NCBI RefSeq assembly: GCF_000002865.3
Contig: NW_001865047.1
Span: 1,108,759 to 1,152,363 of the forward strand
Length of the DNA stretch: 43,605 nucleotides
Direction: 5' to 3'
Source: Monosiga brevicollis MX1
Taxonomy: Eukaryota > Opisthokonta > Choanoflagellata > Craspedida > Salpingoecidae
Shown: positions 1-11,218 of the stretch, one piece after another
Numbering within the stretch: position 1 is the stretch's first letter
Layout: the number at the start of each line of letters is the position of its first letter
Program-made: the position numbers and the translations under genes
Notes under the pieces: model-generated
Told to the model about the DNA's origin: nothing
Seen by the model: the letters and a program-made list of their open reading frames with translations, nothing else
Databases searched by the model: none

Positions 1-274
1 CCTCCCCGCTTCCTCTTGACGACCTGCACGCCCTCTCTCTTTACCCATAATTGTCCATCACCCCTGCCTGCCCTTTCTCCCCATCCCGCTCTCCTTCTCA
101 CCCCTAACCCCCCGTGCCCGTGTGTGTGTCTGTCTGTCTATGTGTGTCTGTGTGTCTGTGTGTGCTGGCTGCTTTTCCATCTAGAGAGGCGGATCGTGGG
201 AAGTACCATCAACGCCAACCGTCATCGCCACCACTTGCCACCGACCGACAAGGAGCACGCAAGGACCTGCCGGC
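1..274 (+). promoter_or_regulatory. 5' flank of CaMKII gene
   Basis: Pyrimidine-rich sequence with an imperfect TG tract at about 118-170, then TTTTCCATCTAG ending near 182, which looks like the 3' end of a 5'-UTR intron. The start codon of the kinase follows at 275. No separate gene is visible; open frames here are carried by the low-complexity tract. Confidence 0.5.
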
Positions 275-1642
275 ATGGCGCAGTTCACCGATGTTTACGA
301 TTGTGACTTTAATGACAAGGGCACCGTCCTTGGAAAGTAAGCCACCCGCGCCCGCCGTGCCAATGCGCCTCGCCCCTCCCTCTTCTATCCTAGGCCCTCT
401 TCCTCCTCGCTCGTGCCTTGTTACCACACGGCGCCCTCTCTCGCGCCTTACACTCGCGCCTGACGCTCACGCCTTGTCGGCCTTGCCCTTGAATCTGCTT
501 GCTTCACCCAGAGGCGCCTTTAGCATTGTGCACCGATGTGTCAACAAGGCCACCGGCGAAGTTTGCGCCGTCAAGGTCATCAACACGGCCAAAGTCAAAA
601 GCTCTGGTTTGTTCCGACATTGTCAACCTGTCAACCTGCTCATCCCGCCGCCGACGCGTCGACCCGCCGACCCTCGCATGCCATCTGAACCTTTCCTGCC
701 CCGCTTCCAGACATTGCCAAGATTGAGCGCGAAATCGCCATTTGCACCATGCTCAAACATGACCACATTGGTCAGTCTGCTCCCGCCCTGTAGTCATGCG
801 ATTGCCTTCTATTTGACTCACCCACACCCCCTTTTCGCTTGGCCCTCCCTCCTGCTAGTCCGCCTTCGCAACCATTACAAGGACCGCACTCACTATTATT
901 TGGTTTGTACATGCCCCCGCTTTCTTGAACCTCGTAAACACCCGCCCTTCTCCACCTCATCACCTTACGCCACCTCACCTTCCTCACCTTTCTCCCACGA
1001 ATACTCCTTCTGCAGGTCTTCGAGTATGTCTCCGGCGGCGAGCTTTTTGATGAAATTGTCACCCGCAGCTTCTACAACGAAAAGGACGCGCGCGATTGCA
1101 TGTACCAAATTCTCGTCGGCCTCCAGCACTGCCACGAACGCAACATCATCCATCGCGACCTCAAGGTTCGCGCTCGCCATCCACCCACCTTGCATGCCCA
1201 CCTGATCCACACTTTGTCTCAAGCCCTGCCCTCTCTCAATCGCCCACTCGCCAACTCTACCACAGCCCGAGAACCTGTTGTTGGCCAGTCGCGAGAAGGA
1301 TGCCCCCGTCAAGATCACGGACTTTGGCCTTGCCGTCCTGATGGAGAATGGCCCCTCCTATTTTGGTTTTGCCGGAACCCCAGGTACACCGCATGACCAA
1401 GGCCTCAGCGCTGCCGCGATCCCTTGAGCATTCATTGACACTCTCTTTGCCATTCTCACCCGACTTAGGCTACCTGAGCCCAGAGGTGATCAAGCGTCAG
1501 GCCTACGATACCCAGGTCGACGTCTTTGCTTGCGGCACCATCCTTTACATCCTTCTTTGCGGTCGGTCCTCCCTTTCAGTACCCCCTGCACTCTTTCACG
1601 TTGACATCTGCGTGTGCTTCCCTCGCCCGCCCTGACTTCGCT

Positions 1643-1674
<32 letters not shown>

Positions 1675-2055
1675 TTCTTCTTCTTCTTCTTCTTCTTCTT
1701 CTTCTTCTTCTTCTTCTTCCATTCCTTGTCTCTGCTCTCTGGCCAGGCTACCCCCCGTTTTGGGATGATAACCAACAGGCCCTTTACGAGCAGATCAAGC
1801 GCGGCTCGTATGACTACCCCTCCCCGGAATGGGACACTGTCACCCCCGAAGCCAAGGACCTGATCGACCGCATGCTCACCACCAATCCCACCCGCCGCAT
1901 CACCGTTGCCGAGGCTCTCAAGCATCCCTGGCTGGCCGATGCCAGCGTGCCCTCCACCGTTCATCGCCAGACGACCATCGACGAGCTGCAAAGGTTCAAC
2001 GCTCGCCGCAAACTCAAGGTCGGTCCCTCCCCAAGCTAGCAACCCCGACATCGAC

Positions 2056-2114
<59 letters not shown>

Positions 2115-3073
2115 TTTCTTTCTTTCATTCTTTTTTTTTTCTGATTTTCCTTCTTCCTCATGATATAGGGCAGTGTCAAGGCTGTTATGGGCGTGGGGCG
2201 TATGCTCTCTCTGACCGCCGCAGCTTCCATGTTCATGCGCAAGGGCAACCGCGGGGTAAGCAGGAAGCTTTTGCATGCTTGAGTTGCAAAGCCAGCCAGC
2301 TTGACCCCGAGTCCTTTTCCTGTGTCCTATCTTACCTTCCCTATTCTTTCGCATCGCACAGGCCAGTGAACCTGGCGTGGTGCAGCAAGAAACCATCACC
2401 AGCACTGACACGGCTGCAGAGAAAGATACCCTGGCCCTGTTGACCGCTAATCAGCGCCTTTTCAAAGCCATCTTGTTTCGCGATTGGTCCACTTACAAGT
2501 TCGTTTCGCCCACCACCCCCGACTGCAGTCAAAGTCGTTTCTCATACCTCACAACCTGTACCACGCTCTTTAGAGAGCTCGTGGACGAGGACGTAACCTG
2601 CTTTGAACCCGAGGCTAAGGGCTACCTCATCGAGGGCCTGAACTTTCACAAGTTTTACTTTGAAAACTGTAAGTCCTCACGCTGTGGAACAACCGACTCT
2701 CTTCTCCGCCACTTTTCTCACCCGGCTTTCGTGATTTGTGCCTTGCCCGATCGTGCCAGTGCCTCGGCGCGACTCGAGCCAAGTTAACACGACCATTATC
2801 GACCCCAAGGTGAAACTGATGGGTGACAGCGCCATCACAACCTATGTGCGCTTGACGCAAAGCATTGACAAGTATGTGTCACATGTTTGCCGCCATACCC
2901 TCAATGTCACATGCCGATATTGTTATTGCGGCATCTCACCGGTGACCACAACTAGGGATGGAGCGCCTCGCACCCAACGTTCGGAAGAAACCCGTGTGTG
3001 GACACGAGCCGCCGATTCTCCGCATGGCTGGAAGAACGTCCACTTCCATCGCTCCGGCGATGCCAGCGCCTAA
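275..3073 (+). CDS. CAMK2: Calcium/calmodulin-dependent protein kinase II, full length
   Basis: Ser/Thr kinase activated by Ca2+/calmodulin and held as a multimer by a C-terminal hub. Thirteen exons: 275-336, 512-606, 711-770, 859-902, 1016-1165, 1266-1383, 1469-1561, 1747-2018, 2169-2255, 2362-2498, 2574-2668, 2760-2871 and 2956-3073. The phases close and give 480 residues (human alpha form 478). The glycine loop reads LGKGAFSIV, the ATP lysine is K42, the catalytic loop HRDLKPEN has D135, and DFG follows. The autoinhibitory segment has [10 protein letters not shown], with T284 matching Thr286 of animals, then FNARRKLK for calmodulin binding. The association domain shows [29 protein letters not shown] and SEETRVW. 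The two inhibitory threonines after the calmodulin site are replaced by Ala-Val. The start is the first ATG that joins the glycine-loop exon in frame. Introns carry TTC and TG repeats. Confidence 0.95.
1636..1720 (+). repeat. (TTC)n microsatellite in a CaMKII intron
   Basis: A nearly pure TTC/CTT run of about 27 units fills the middle of the intron between 1561 and 1747 and merges into the polypyrimidine tract before the 3' splice site at 1746. It makes poly-Ser, poly-Leu and poly-Lys open frames that are not genes. Confidence 0.95.
2057..2112 (+). repeat. (TG)n microsatellite in a CaMKII intron
   Basis: About 27 uninterrupted TG units lie in the intron between 2018 and 2169, just after the exon that encodes the calmodulin-binding core, and are followed by a T-rich tract. 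Confidence 0.95.
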
Positions 3074-3498
3074 GACAAGCCTGCCCACATGCTTGCAACA
3101 GCGGACCATTTCCTGCCTGTGCCACTCGGGTCGCACTGCGTTAAATTGCGGCTGGGCAACCTGGACGTGGTAGTTCGGCTGCATCGTGCCCCGTTTTGAC
3201 CCTCTTGCCTTTCCAACATCTATTCCTTTTGTTCAGTCCTTGTCGTGTCACATCATTGTACGTTTTGCGCGTCTTTTCGACTAGACTCCAGCCGCATCTC
3301 CATAACTTGAGAGCTTTGCTCACGCACATTCATCCAAGCCGGTTTGATTATCTTGACCCTCAATTGATTTGTGAGTTGTGAGGCGTGTCTATGTCGACTG
3401 TTTTTTTTTTTTTTTTTTTTTCGGTTTGATTACACGACGTCCATTCCGCCGCACATCGACCCGCCCATCATCACTCTCGCTTCGCAATGGAGCACGCG
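3074..3498. other. Convergent 3' intergenic region
   Basis: Holds the 3' ends of the CaMKII gene (+) and the lyase gene (-). The only distinct element is a run of 21 T at 3401-3421. No gene seen. Confidence 0.7.
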
Positions 3499-6400
3499 TT
3501 AAGATTGAACAATCGTGCATGCAACCAGCGTGCTTGCGCCGTGGGTATGCTCTGGCAACTCAACGATCACACGATCATTTGTGGCACCCGGGCAAGTCAA
3601 ACCATTGAGATTCAACACGACGTTCATGGGACGTGCTTCCAGATGAGGATTGTTGACGGCCAATTCAACTTCCGAGCTTCCCACAGCCTGCCGCACCTAA
3701 GTCTCCGCCAGGCGCACGATGAGCCTCTGGTGGTTGCAGCCCGCCCCGGCCTGCCCATCAAACTTTCCCGTGAAGATACAAAGACTCGCCGCTTACCGTA
3801 ACAATGCCCACTGACAATGGCGTGACAGACCAGCCAAGGGACGCATGCTGTTGTTGACTCACTACATTGCACCATACCATCGAGCGATGCAAGTCAAATC
3901 GTGAGCCAGGCGCGGTGGTTGCAAGATGCTCAGAGAATGACAATGGACGCAAATTGTTGGTCCAAGCGTACAGCGCGCAAGATAAGCGGTCGACATGACT
4001 TGGCGCTGCACTATAAAGACGGTTGCTGCATCAGTGGTCTGAACCATCACGGCTTGGACTGCCTCATCATTTGAGATGACAGTGACTTTGGAGGTGTCGG
4101 GCGCGCTATCCTCGCGGGTCAGGCGATAAGCGCATGTTGGCGTCACGGCTTTGCCAACACCGTGCACCACGCTGAGCGAGAAGACAGCGTGCGCCACGGG
4201 GTTGGAGGGTCCCTGCGTGATGTCGGCCCATGACCCGCGCTGCACCTATTGGTCATGGCAATCAAAACGGCCCCCAGAATCACCAAGTTGCTGGCCTTGC
4301 CCCCAGAAAGATGGGCAATCAAACAAGACCTTGACGCGAGACAAACCTCCGTGGATAGCTCGATCACGGCGTCAGGAGAGAGTTCAAGATCATAGCGGAT
4401 ACCATCGTGACGAAGGGCCTGAACGCCCATGAGCGAAACGCTTTGATTTGCGGCAAACTCTGTGTCCCAACGGTGAAATGTGGTGAGTTGTGCTTACGCA
4501 CGTGTTTGCGGTCGTGAAACGCCAACAAACCAGTCTGACTGCCATTGGTCCATTCAATGAGCACAGGGCCATTGAGCAGGCGTTGGTCAAGCGAGGTCGT
4601 GAGGTTGTAAGACAGATCCGTGCTGCTGAGATTGGCCGCTAGGGCGATGACGGCATCGTCGTAAAAGAACCACGACTTGGCTGTAGGTCATAGGTGCGAG
4701 CACGCAGCAGTGAGCGCACCAGCTGAACAGCGTCTGGTTGCCCCCTCCCCGGTCCTTTCCCCCCTTTTCTGCCAGTACAGACAGACCGGCATATATGTGA
4801 TCACTGTGGCCGCGAGCAAAGTCCATCGTGGCGGCAGCCACTTGTCCATCACTAGCGGCACCCGTCCAGGGGCGATGAATCACATCCTGCACCTGTGGGA
4901 CGAGCGGCAAGAGCGAGCTTGAGGTTAAGCGGCATGGTCTTGCGGTATATCACGCAAGGCATGGGCTGGGGTCGTGATGGACGAGGGCATACGGTTGCAC
5001 AGGTGTACTCTGTCGGGCTTTGCAACTCAGTAGTACCAGGCAGACGCTTCCAGTTCCACACTGTGCCGCGCCCAAGGTGCCAACACCAACGCCATCAGCA
5101 AAAGAAACGGGCTGCGTGCGAGAAACTTCAAGCACACAGGATGTTTGGGAGGCAAGAGTGCTGGCCACATGTACCTGGGAAGATGTTTTCGTACTCGCGT
5201 CCCGTTTGAAAGAGATTGACCACCCCGTCCGCTAGTTTGATGACCGAATGCATCCGACCGAATGCATCCGACCAAATGAGCGCAGGAAATGCGGAGTGAA
5301 TGCATCAATCTTGGGAGAACAGGCGGTGAGGCAAAAAGAGTTTGCCATTGAGGCCACCACACGTGACATACCAAGTGCGCGCCCTTGCAGGTTTTCGCCG
5401 TTAATACACTCCGAGTTGATGGTGCGGTTAGAGAACATGCGCAACGATATTGTCAAGTTTGGACGCTGATGCACGAGATAGTCAGAGTCGTAATAGTGTA
5501 CGGTCTCTGCCGGCCGGTCACAAGTCTCGGTGGTCAAAAGGCACTTGCCAAACGCCTGCAGCTCCGAGCTCTGTGGAGCGCTGGGCGATACCTAGAAGGA
5601 AGAAGGACAACTTTGTGAGACACTCAAAGACCCAACGACGTGGATTTACGTCGCCTACCTCAGGCAGAAGAGGCGCAAATATAACGGCTAGCGGCGTGAG
5701 GCGTGGAGGCTCAAACGCGGGGAAGGCCAGGCGAAAGTCGGTAAAGGCGGCAAAGTAGTGGTAGTGGCCTTGATTGATCTACATCACACAGGTGGCAGTT
5801 GAGCGCCGGATGTGCTTAGGAGGGGTGCAATGTTCGCGATGCCGCTTGTGCGGTGCGGTGCGGTGCGAGTCGAGTTGACGCATGGCCAACTGACATTGAA
5901 TTCGTCGTTTTGAACAAAGTATGTCATGAGCCTAAGCAGGAGCAGGGGGTCAAATGGAAAGGCATACATGGACAAAGCAAAGTTCAGAGGTTTGCATCAC
6001 AGACCGGCCAGAAGTAGTGTAATCAAAGTTGGGACCTCGGGTGGCCAGGCGTTGGCCCTTGAGGATGTATTGAGCCAGGACGTTCCACTGTGGGGTAAGC
6101 CGGTCAGAAATCAAGAGTAAGCATGTGTCGAGAAAAGGTCGGTGGACCGCACAATGCCGCGTCGCGTACGGGATCAGTGTCAATGGCATAGGAGGTGTTG
6201 GCAGCCCATGAGGTGATGCTGAGCATGTTGGCAGTGAAGATGGAACCGTAGCCCCAACCCATGTAAAGCTAAGGGTGTGGGTGACACGACGTCCATTCAT
6301 GAGTACGACAGCGATGTCATTGCGTCGATGAAGGAAGGTAGGGAAAGCAGCCAAGGCTATGACATGCCTGTGGTCCATGCTGGTGAAAGGAAAAGTCTTG

Positions 6401-7572
6401 TTGGATACCATCTGCCTGTTGTGACGTTTGAACTACGAGGAACGGCGGTGGTCAGGGCTTGACAGGCTGCGCCAGTGCGCTGCGGCGGGAAGCGCCGACA
6501 CTGACTGATGGCAGTGGAATAGATGAGGTCAAAGGCAGTGCGTAAACGTGTAGTATTGCCCCTCTCTAAAAGGCCGCGGAAGATGTTGTTCTGGGCCAAC
6601 TGTACCAAGCACGGAACAACAAAACGCAAGGCCCAAAGGGCAGTTGAGCAGCGGTTGACCAGCATCCGCAAAAAGGATGGCGAGCATGCTGGGGGAAAGC
6701 TGCCACTTGCCCAAACGCGATTGCAGCCCGTTGCAGCGGCGGCGGCACTCAAGGTGGCCCGTGCCAGGATCGGCTGGGCTCGTTCTAGCATGTCTGGGCT
6801 GGGGTTGAGTGTAAGCAGGATCTTGGCCACGATGTGAGGCGTGCCGATCTCGTTCCACCTGGCGCGATGATTGGGCGTGTGGTGACATGCAGTGAGCTGA
6901 AGAATGACAAACGTCAGTGGCTGCACAAAGTGGACCATGGCATGGCATGGCATGGCATGGCATGGCATTGGTTGCAAGAATGACCAACCACCAATTGTCG
7001 TTGATAAAGTCGTTGTCGAGCCAGTACTGCAAGGCACAGTTGGTGCGGTTGCGCAGGCTGGGCTCAGCTGGCGATATGAGCGAGGTGAGTGGCGGATCAA
7101 AACGACCAGAGGAAGGCATCAATGGGCAGCACGAAGAAACGGGCGTCGGGGCAGGGCGCACCGGAAGAATTGGTGGCCAACTCAATGGCCATGAGCATCA
7201 CCCGCTGCAAGTGTAGGCTAAAAAGCAGTGTCCTGGGGATCAGTAGGCGCAACACCAGCTTGGCTGCAGCGAGAGTGGAAGCAGATCGCACCTGGTGAGC
7301 CACCACGAGCGCCCGTCCGTGTCATTGTAGTTGATATCGTCGAAAGCGCAGTCTGCGGTGAGCTGCGTCGTCGCGTGGGACACAAAGGCAGGCAGCGTCG
7401 CCACTGGCGAAGTGGGCAAAATTGCCGCCCGAACACGCTGCTCCAGCAAAGCCACATCCCCACCACCCCAGAACCGATCCTCCCCCACCACCCCACCCAC
7501 CAACACCACCAACACCACCAACACCAGCCCCGCCGCCCATCGCGCCACCGCCGCCACCATCATCGTCATCAT
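3499..7572 (-). CDS. Secreted polysaccharide lyase family 8 (chondroitin/hyaluronan/xanthan lyase type)
   Basis: Predicted to cut uronic-acid polysaccharides by beta-elimination outside the cell or in a digestive compartment. Translation starts at 7572 with a hydrophobic signal peptide ending near VGGVVGED. Exons 7572-7292, 7217-7162, 7067-6989, 6858-6711, 6599-6506, 6411-6368, 6268-6170 and 6087-6005 join in consistent phase. They give the helical domain: NDNWWWNEIGTPH (aromatic patch), TGCNRVW (catalytic Asn about 185), SFHQHGPQ (His 231), LYMGWGYG (Tyr 241) and SGR (Arg). The beta-sandwich part follows: DYLVHQRPNLTISLRMFS, NSECINGENLQG, EYENIFP joined to VWNWKRLPGTT, ASDGQVAAATMDF, SWFFYDDAVIALAANLSSTD, GSWADI and a C-terminal domain ending at 3499. 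Two introns use GC donors. Exons around 5931-5620 and 4430-3620 are not fully resolved. It diverges from the PH-PTB adaptor gene. Substrate within the family cannot be read from sequence. Confidence 0.88.
6937..6966 (+). repeat. (CATGG)n pentanucleotide repeat in a lyase intron
   Basis: Five to six copies of CATGG sit in the intron between the NWWW-encoding exons of the lyase gene (6988-6859). Confidence 0.9.
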
Positions 7573-7862
7573 CACACACACACACACACACACACACACT
7601 GCCCGTGCCCGTGCCCCGTGCCCAGCTCGGCTCGCGCACCGATCGTCTGACAAACGACAAACGAAAAGGATCTGACATTCTGGCACTCTGACATTCTGAC
7701 ATCTGGTAGGTATGATGCTACCAAATGTTGTATGACGAAGGGGATGTGATCGTGGTGGTTATCTCTCTCGCTCTCAAACTTCGCTCTCTCAACCTCTCTC
7801 TCTCTCTCTCAAGCTCTCTCCCTTCCTGTCATGTGTCTCGCTGGTTCTTGTCGTCCCTCTCT

Positions 7863-7906
<44 letters not shown>

Positions 7907-8207
7907 TCTCTCTCTCTCTGTCTTGACGGGGGGCAGCGGGTGCCTGCACGATTCACAAAAACCTCATTTTTTTTTTTTAAAGAGCAAGAGCGCGCGCGTG
8001 CGCAGCCGTACATGTCTAACTGTCTCTGTATCTGTATCTGTGACGGTGACGGGCACACGACCGAGGTGATTCAAACGCGAGGCGCGCCAAGGGGCTTCCT
8101 TGGCGGAGGGTTACAACGCTTTTGTTGAGTTTTCCTTTTCCTCCTCTTCCTCCTCTCTCTCAGCGCGAGCGTTGAGCGGGGGGGACCTGCGGTGCCGCAA
8201 AGCAGGG
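7573..8207. promoter_or_regulatory. Divergent promoter region of lyase (-) and PH-PTB adaptor (+)
   Basis: About 635 bases separate the two start codons. A (CA)n run at 7573-7599 directly abuts the lyase start codon. A CT-rich stretch covers 7785-7920, mostly (CT)n, and a T9 run lies near 7970. Two similar TCTGACATTCTG copies occur at about 7670-7700. No TATA box or other defined element was recognised. Confidence 0.5.
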
Positions 8208-10605
8208 ATGGCGGCGCCGGGTGAGGCACGGTCCGAGGCACCGGCCTCGCCGCCGCCATCACAGGAATTGGGCCGTGAAGCGTCTCGGGAAGGCGATGAC
8301 CTCATGTCGGACGATGTCAAGGTGGCCGAGGGCTACTTGGTGAAGAGTCCGCCCATTCAGAACCTGGCTTCGCCCAATTTCCGGCGATGGCGCCAACGCT
8401 ACTTTGTCCTCTGGGCCAACTCAAAACGCCTCGAGTACTTCTCCGATGCGAGTCAAAAACACCTCAAGGGTGTCATTGACCTCAACCGCTGTTGGCAAAT
8501 CAAAGACTCGGTCCAACACCCCAAGTTTACAAACGTCTTCTGGTGAGTTTGAACATTTTTTGCGCCCTTGACGCGCCACAGGCCCCCGTCCCCGCTGCCC
8601 CGCCTACAACCTGTCGCGACCCATGGTCGGCCTCAAGTCCGGCAAACGTACAAGTCCTCACACGTTGTTGCCGCTGCTTTGTGGCGTGGTCTTGGAACGC
8701 TTGCGTAGCGTGGCAGTGCCAGATCGTCGCTACTTTCTCATTGCAACCACAGACATTCAAAAAGCCGCCTGGCTCGCCAAACTCCGGTGCGTGTGTGCCC
8801 CCCTTGGTCAACCTGGACCCCAACTCGTCACAACTTTCAAGTCCACTGCCCTACTTCTTGCCCACCCTTGATTCCTCATCTCATTTCGGGCCCCCTCGGC
8901 TCACTCCCTCCGTGGTCATTCCGACAGGGAGGTGTGTCGGCACCCGGTGGCCAAGACAGAGTTTGTGCATGTGGACGTGCGAAAGCAGCGTTCCATCTCC
9001 CATGGCATTCTCGACTCGACCTTTGAAGCGCCTTCTTCTGCCCCGCTGCCCCGCCCATTGCGGGCAACCAACCCGCCGCAAGGCGTTGCCGCTGCAGCAC
9101 GCCTGCGTGCCCACCAGAATGTGGCACCTGCCGTGCCAGACCGCCCTTTGCCCGGTCGCACCTCTGCCCCACGCCCCACCAGCAAGCCCATTGATGAAGG
9201 CGAAGAAGAAGTTGTCTACCGCGCCAACACCGTCCCCTCCGTTCGCAGCAGCATCTGTGCGTTTCGTCGTTTTACAGACCCTGTTACTGTTGTTTAAAAA
9301 GTGCTTGCTCGTGTTTGATTTGGTGTACTCGTCTCCCCTCCATGAGCCCTCACCATTGGACAAAATGATTGTGCTTGACCACACCCCCCTCCCCCCTCCC
9401 TTCCTCCTCAGGCTCAACTGGTGGCGTGCCATCTGCTACCACGCCACCCCAAACCACGCCGCTCCTGCTCTTTCCGTGTGTCAGCCCGTCCGGACAACGT
9501 GGTTGGCTCCGTCTTGATCCGGTGCAACTCTGTCTTCTGGATGGCAACTGCAAGCTTGTCCGCCAAGTTTGGCCCCTTCAAAGCATTGTAGCCCACAGTC
9601 AAGTTGGCAACCATTTTCAACTCGAGGCTCGCGGCGAGGCCCATGTCGCGTTTCACCTCATCGATGATGGCCGCAATGTCTCCACCTACCTCGACTCCAT
9701 TCTGGCAAACACAAACCCGTCACCAGCCCCTGCTCAGATCCAGGTGTGTTTGATCGGCATCACACTGACAATGTTGATTGAAATTTGCCTCCTTGGATCT
9801 TTGAGACATGGCCGCACGCTCATGCCATTTGGTGCTTCGTGCATTCCCGCTCCGTGTACCCCATTTCCCCCCATGGCTTCAATGCAGTCACCCGTGGTCG
9901 CCGCTGCCGCTGCTGCTCGTCAGTCTCGCATTCTTCCCGGCCGGCAAAATACATTGTCAAGCCGTCGCTCCAACAGCATCCGCTCTCAGGTCTCCGAGGA
10001 TTTGCCGCCGCACGAGGAGTATGCGGTCTTGGAATTTGGTCCTCGACGTCGGGCGGCCCCACACCCTATTCGTGAGTTTAGTTCCGATAGCTCAGACCAA
10101 GACTCAGACGCAGACGCCCTGCCTCCTCCTATCCCCCGGCGCCAACAAAACATGTCCTTGACTGCACCAAACGCACCCGTTGCCCACGCGGCTCCAGACA
10201 TTGAAGCCGGTGAGGATAAGCGAGTGCGGCTTCTCAGAGCCGCTTCACAGGAAGAGACCAGCAGCGACGAGATGCTCGATGCAAACCCTGTCGCTGACAT
10301 AACCAACGAACCGGAAACCCAAGTCAAGCAGCTCGATCGAGTGCAATACGTCGAAGTGGATCAGCTCAAGACCTTGGCCTTGGCCAAGGCTTTGGAGGGT
10401 CAAACGAACACTATCGGCACTCGTGAAACCAGGCACGGTGCCACTGCGCCTCCTGTTCGACTTCAGCGGCCCTCCATGAAGTCTGGCACCAGCGTCATGG
10501 ATCATGAGTATGAAAAGGCTCGCCAACTCGGTACGTCCCGTGCAAGCACGTCATTATATGATGTTGGCTGACACACACCCTTTATCTTTCTTTTTTCTTT
10601 CTTTT

Positions 10606-10637
<32 letters not shown>

Positions 10638-10975
10638 TTCTCTTTTTCTTGTTTCGTGCTTCTCACCCAGATGCCTTTCTTTCGGCAGCGCGGGAGGTGA
10701 CTGTTGAAATGCATAGTGGTACGGGCTTTGTCTCCAGTCTCCTACAAGAGCTTGATGAGCTCGTGGATGAGGTACGTTGATGGCTTACTCGTTCGTTGAC
10801 GGCTTTACTCGTTCCATGACTTGCCACAAGATCGTCAACGTAATCCGTGCTCTGCTTATTGTAGGTGGATAAAGCCACTCAGGTCCAGGCGGAACGAGTT
10901 GCACCGTACGAAGAGTGGCTCCTAAACGATGCTGGTCGGCTTGAACTCAGCACAAACATGGGAAAGCCAAACTAG
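8208..10975 (+). CDS. PH + IRS-type PTB docking adaptor with Gab-like tail
   Basis: A multi-site adaptor predicted to bind membrane phosphoinositides and tyrosine-phosphorylated partners. Exons 8208-8542, 8709-8786, 8928-9256, 9412-9743, 9888-10530, 10671-10771 and 10865-10975 close in phase to 642 residues. The PH domain (about 41-138) reads EGYLVKSPP, RRWRQRYFVLW, GVIDLNRCWQI, RYFLIATTD and AAWLAKLR, most like Gab/DOS PH domains. Residues about 277-350 form an IRS/DOK-type PTB domain: GWLRLDPVQLCLLD, VRQVWPLQSI and HFQLEARGE. The tail is long and probably disordered. It carries the SH3 ligand PPIPRR (about 438-443) and tyrosines in EEYAVLEF (Y403), RVQYVEVDQLKTLALAKAL (Y512) and DHEYEKA (Y566). 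The Y512 segment resembles the SHP2-binding tail motif of Gab1/Gab2. The C-terminus contains a short predicted helix (SSLLQELDELVDEVDKA). Order and content differ from standard DOK, IRS and Gab proteins. Confidence 0.88.
10580..10650 (+). repeat. Polypyrimidine (CTTT)n-like tract in an adaptor intron
   Basis: An impure T-rich run fills the intron between 10530 and 10671. It gives poly-Lys and poly-Phe open frames that are not genes. Confidence 0.85.
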
Positions 10976-11218
10976 CACCGACATACTTTTGATATTCCCC
11001 GTATCTTGCACCACCCCTGTTTCTCTTGCTCTCTTTCATCTAACAGCTCATCTTTGACGTTTATCTCGCCAGCTACTCCTTTCCTTCTAATTCGAGGCGT
11101 GACGCTTTTTTAATTGACACAAAAGCTGCAAGACTTTTTTCCTTTTTGAAGTGAATTTTTCGTATCAACTGTCAGGAGCAGCGCGACTTGTCATTTTGCC
11201 ATGGCTTTCCGCCTTGCA
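10976..11218. other. Short convergent 3' gap
   Basis: Only 243 bases lie between the stop of the adaptor (+) and the stop of the cGMP kinase (-). It is AT-rich with T runs near 11108 and 11135, suited to two 3' UTRs. No gene is visible. Confidence 0.6.

Noticed and set aside
1596-2411. Minus-strand 271-codon open frame with poly-Lys and Thr-His runs
   Set aside because: It is the complement of TTC and TG microsatellites in CaMKII introns plus antisense of its exons.
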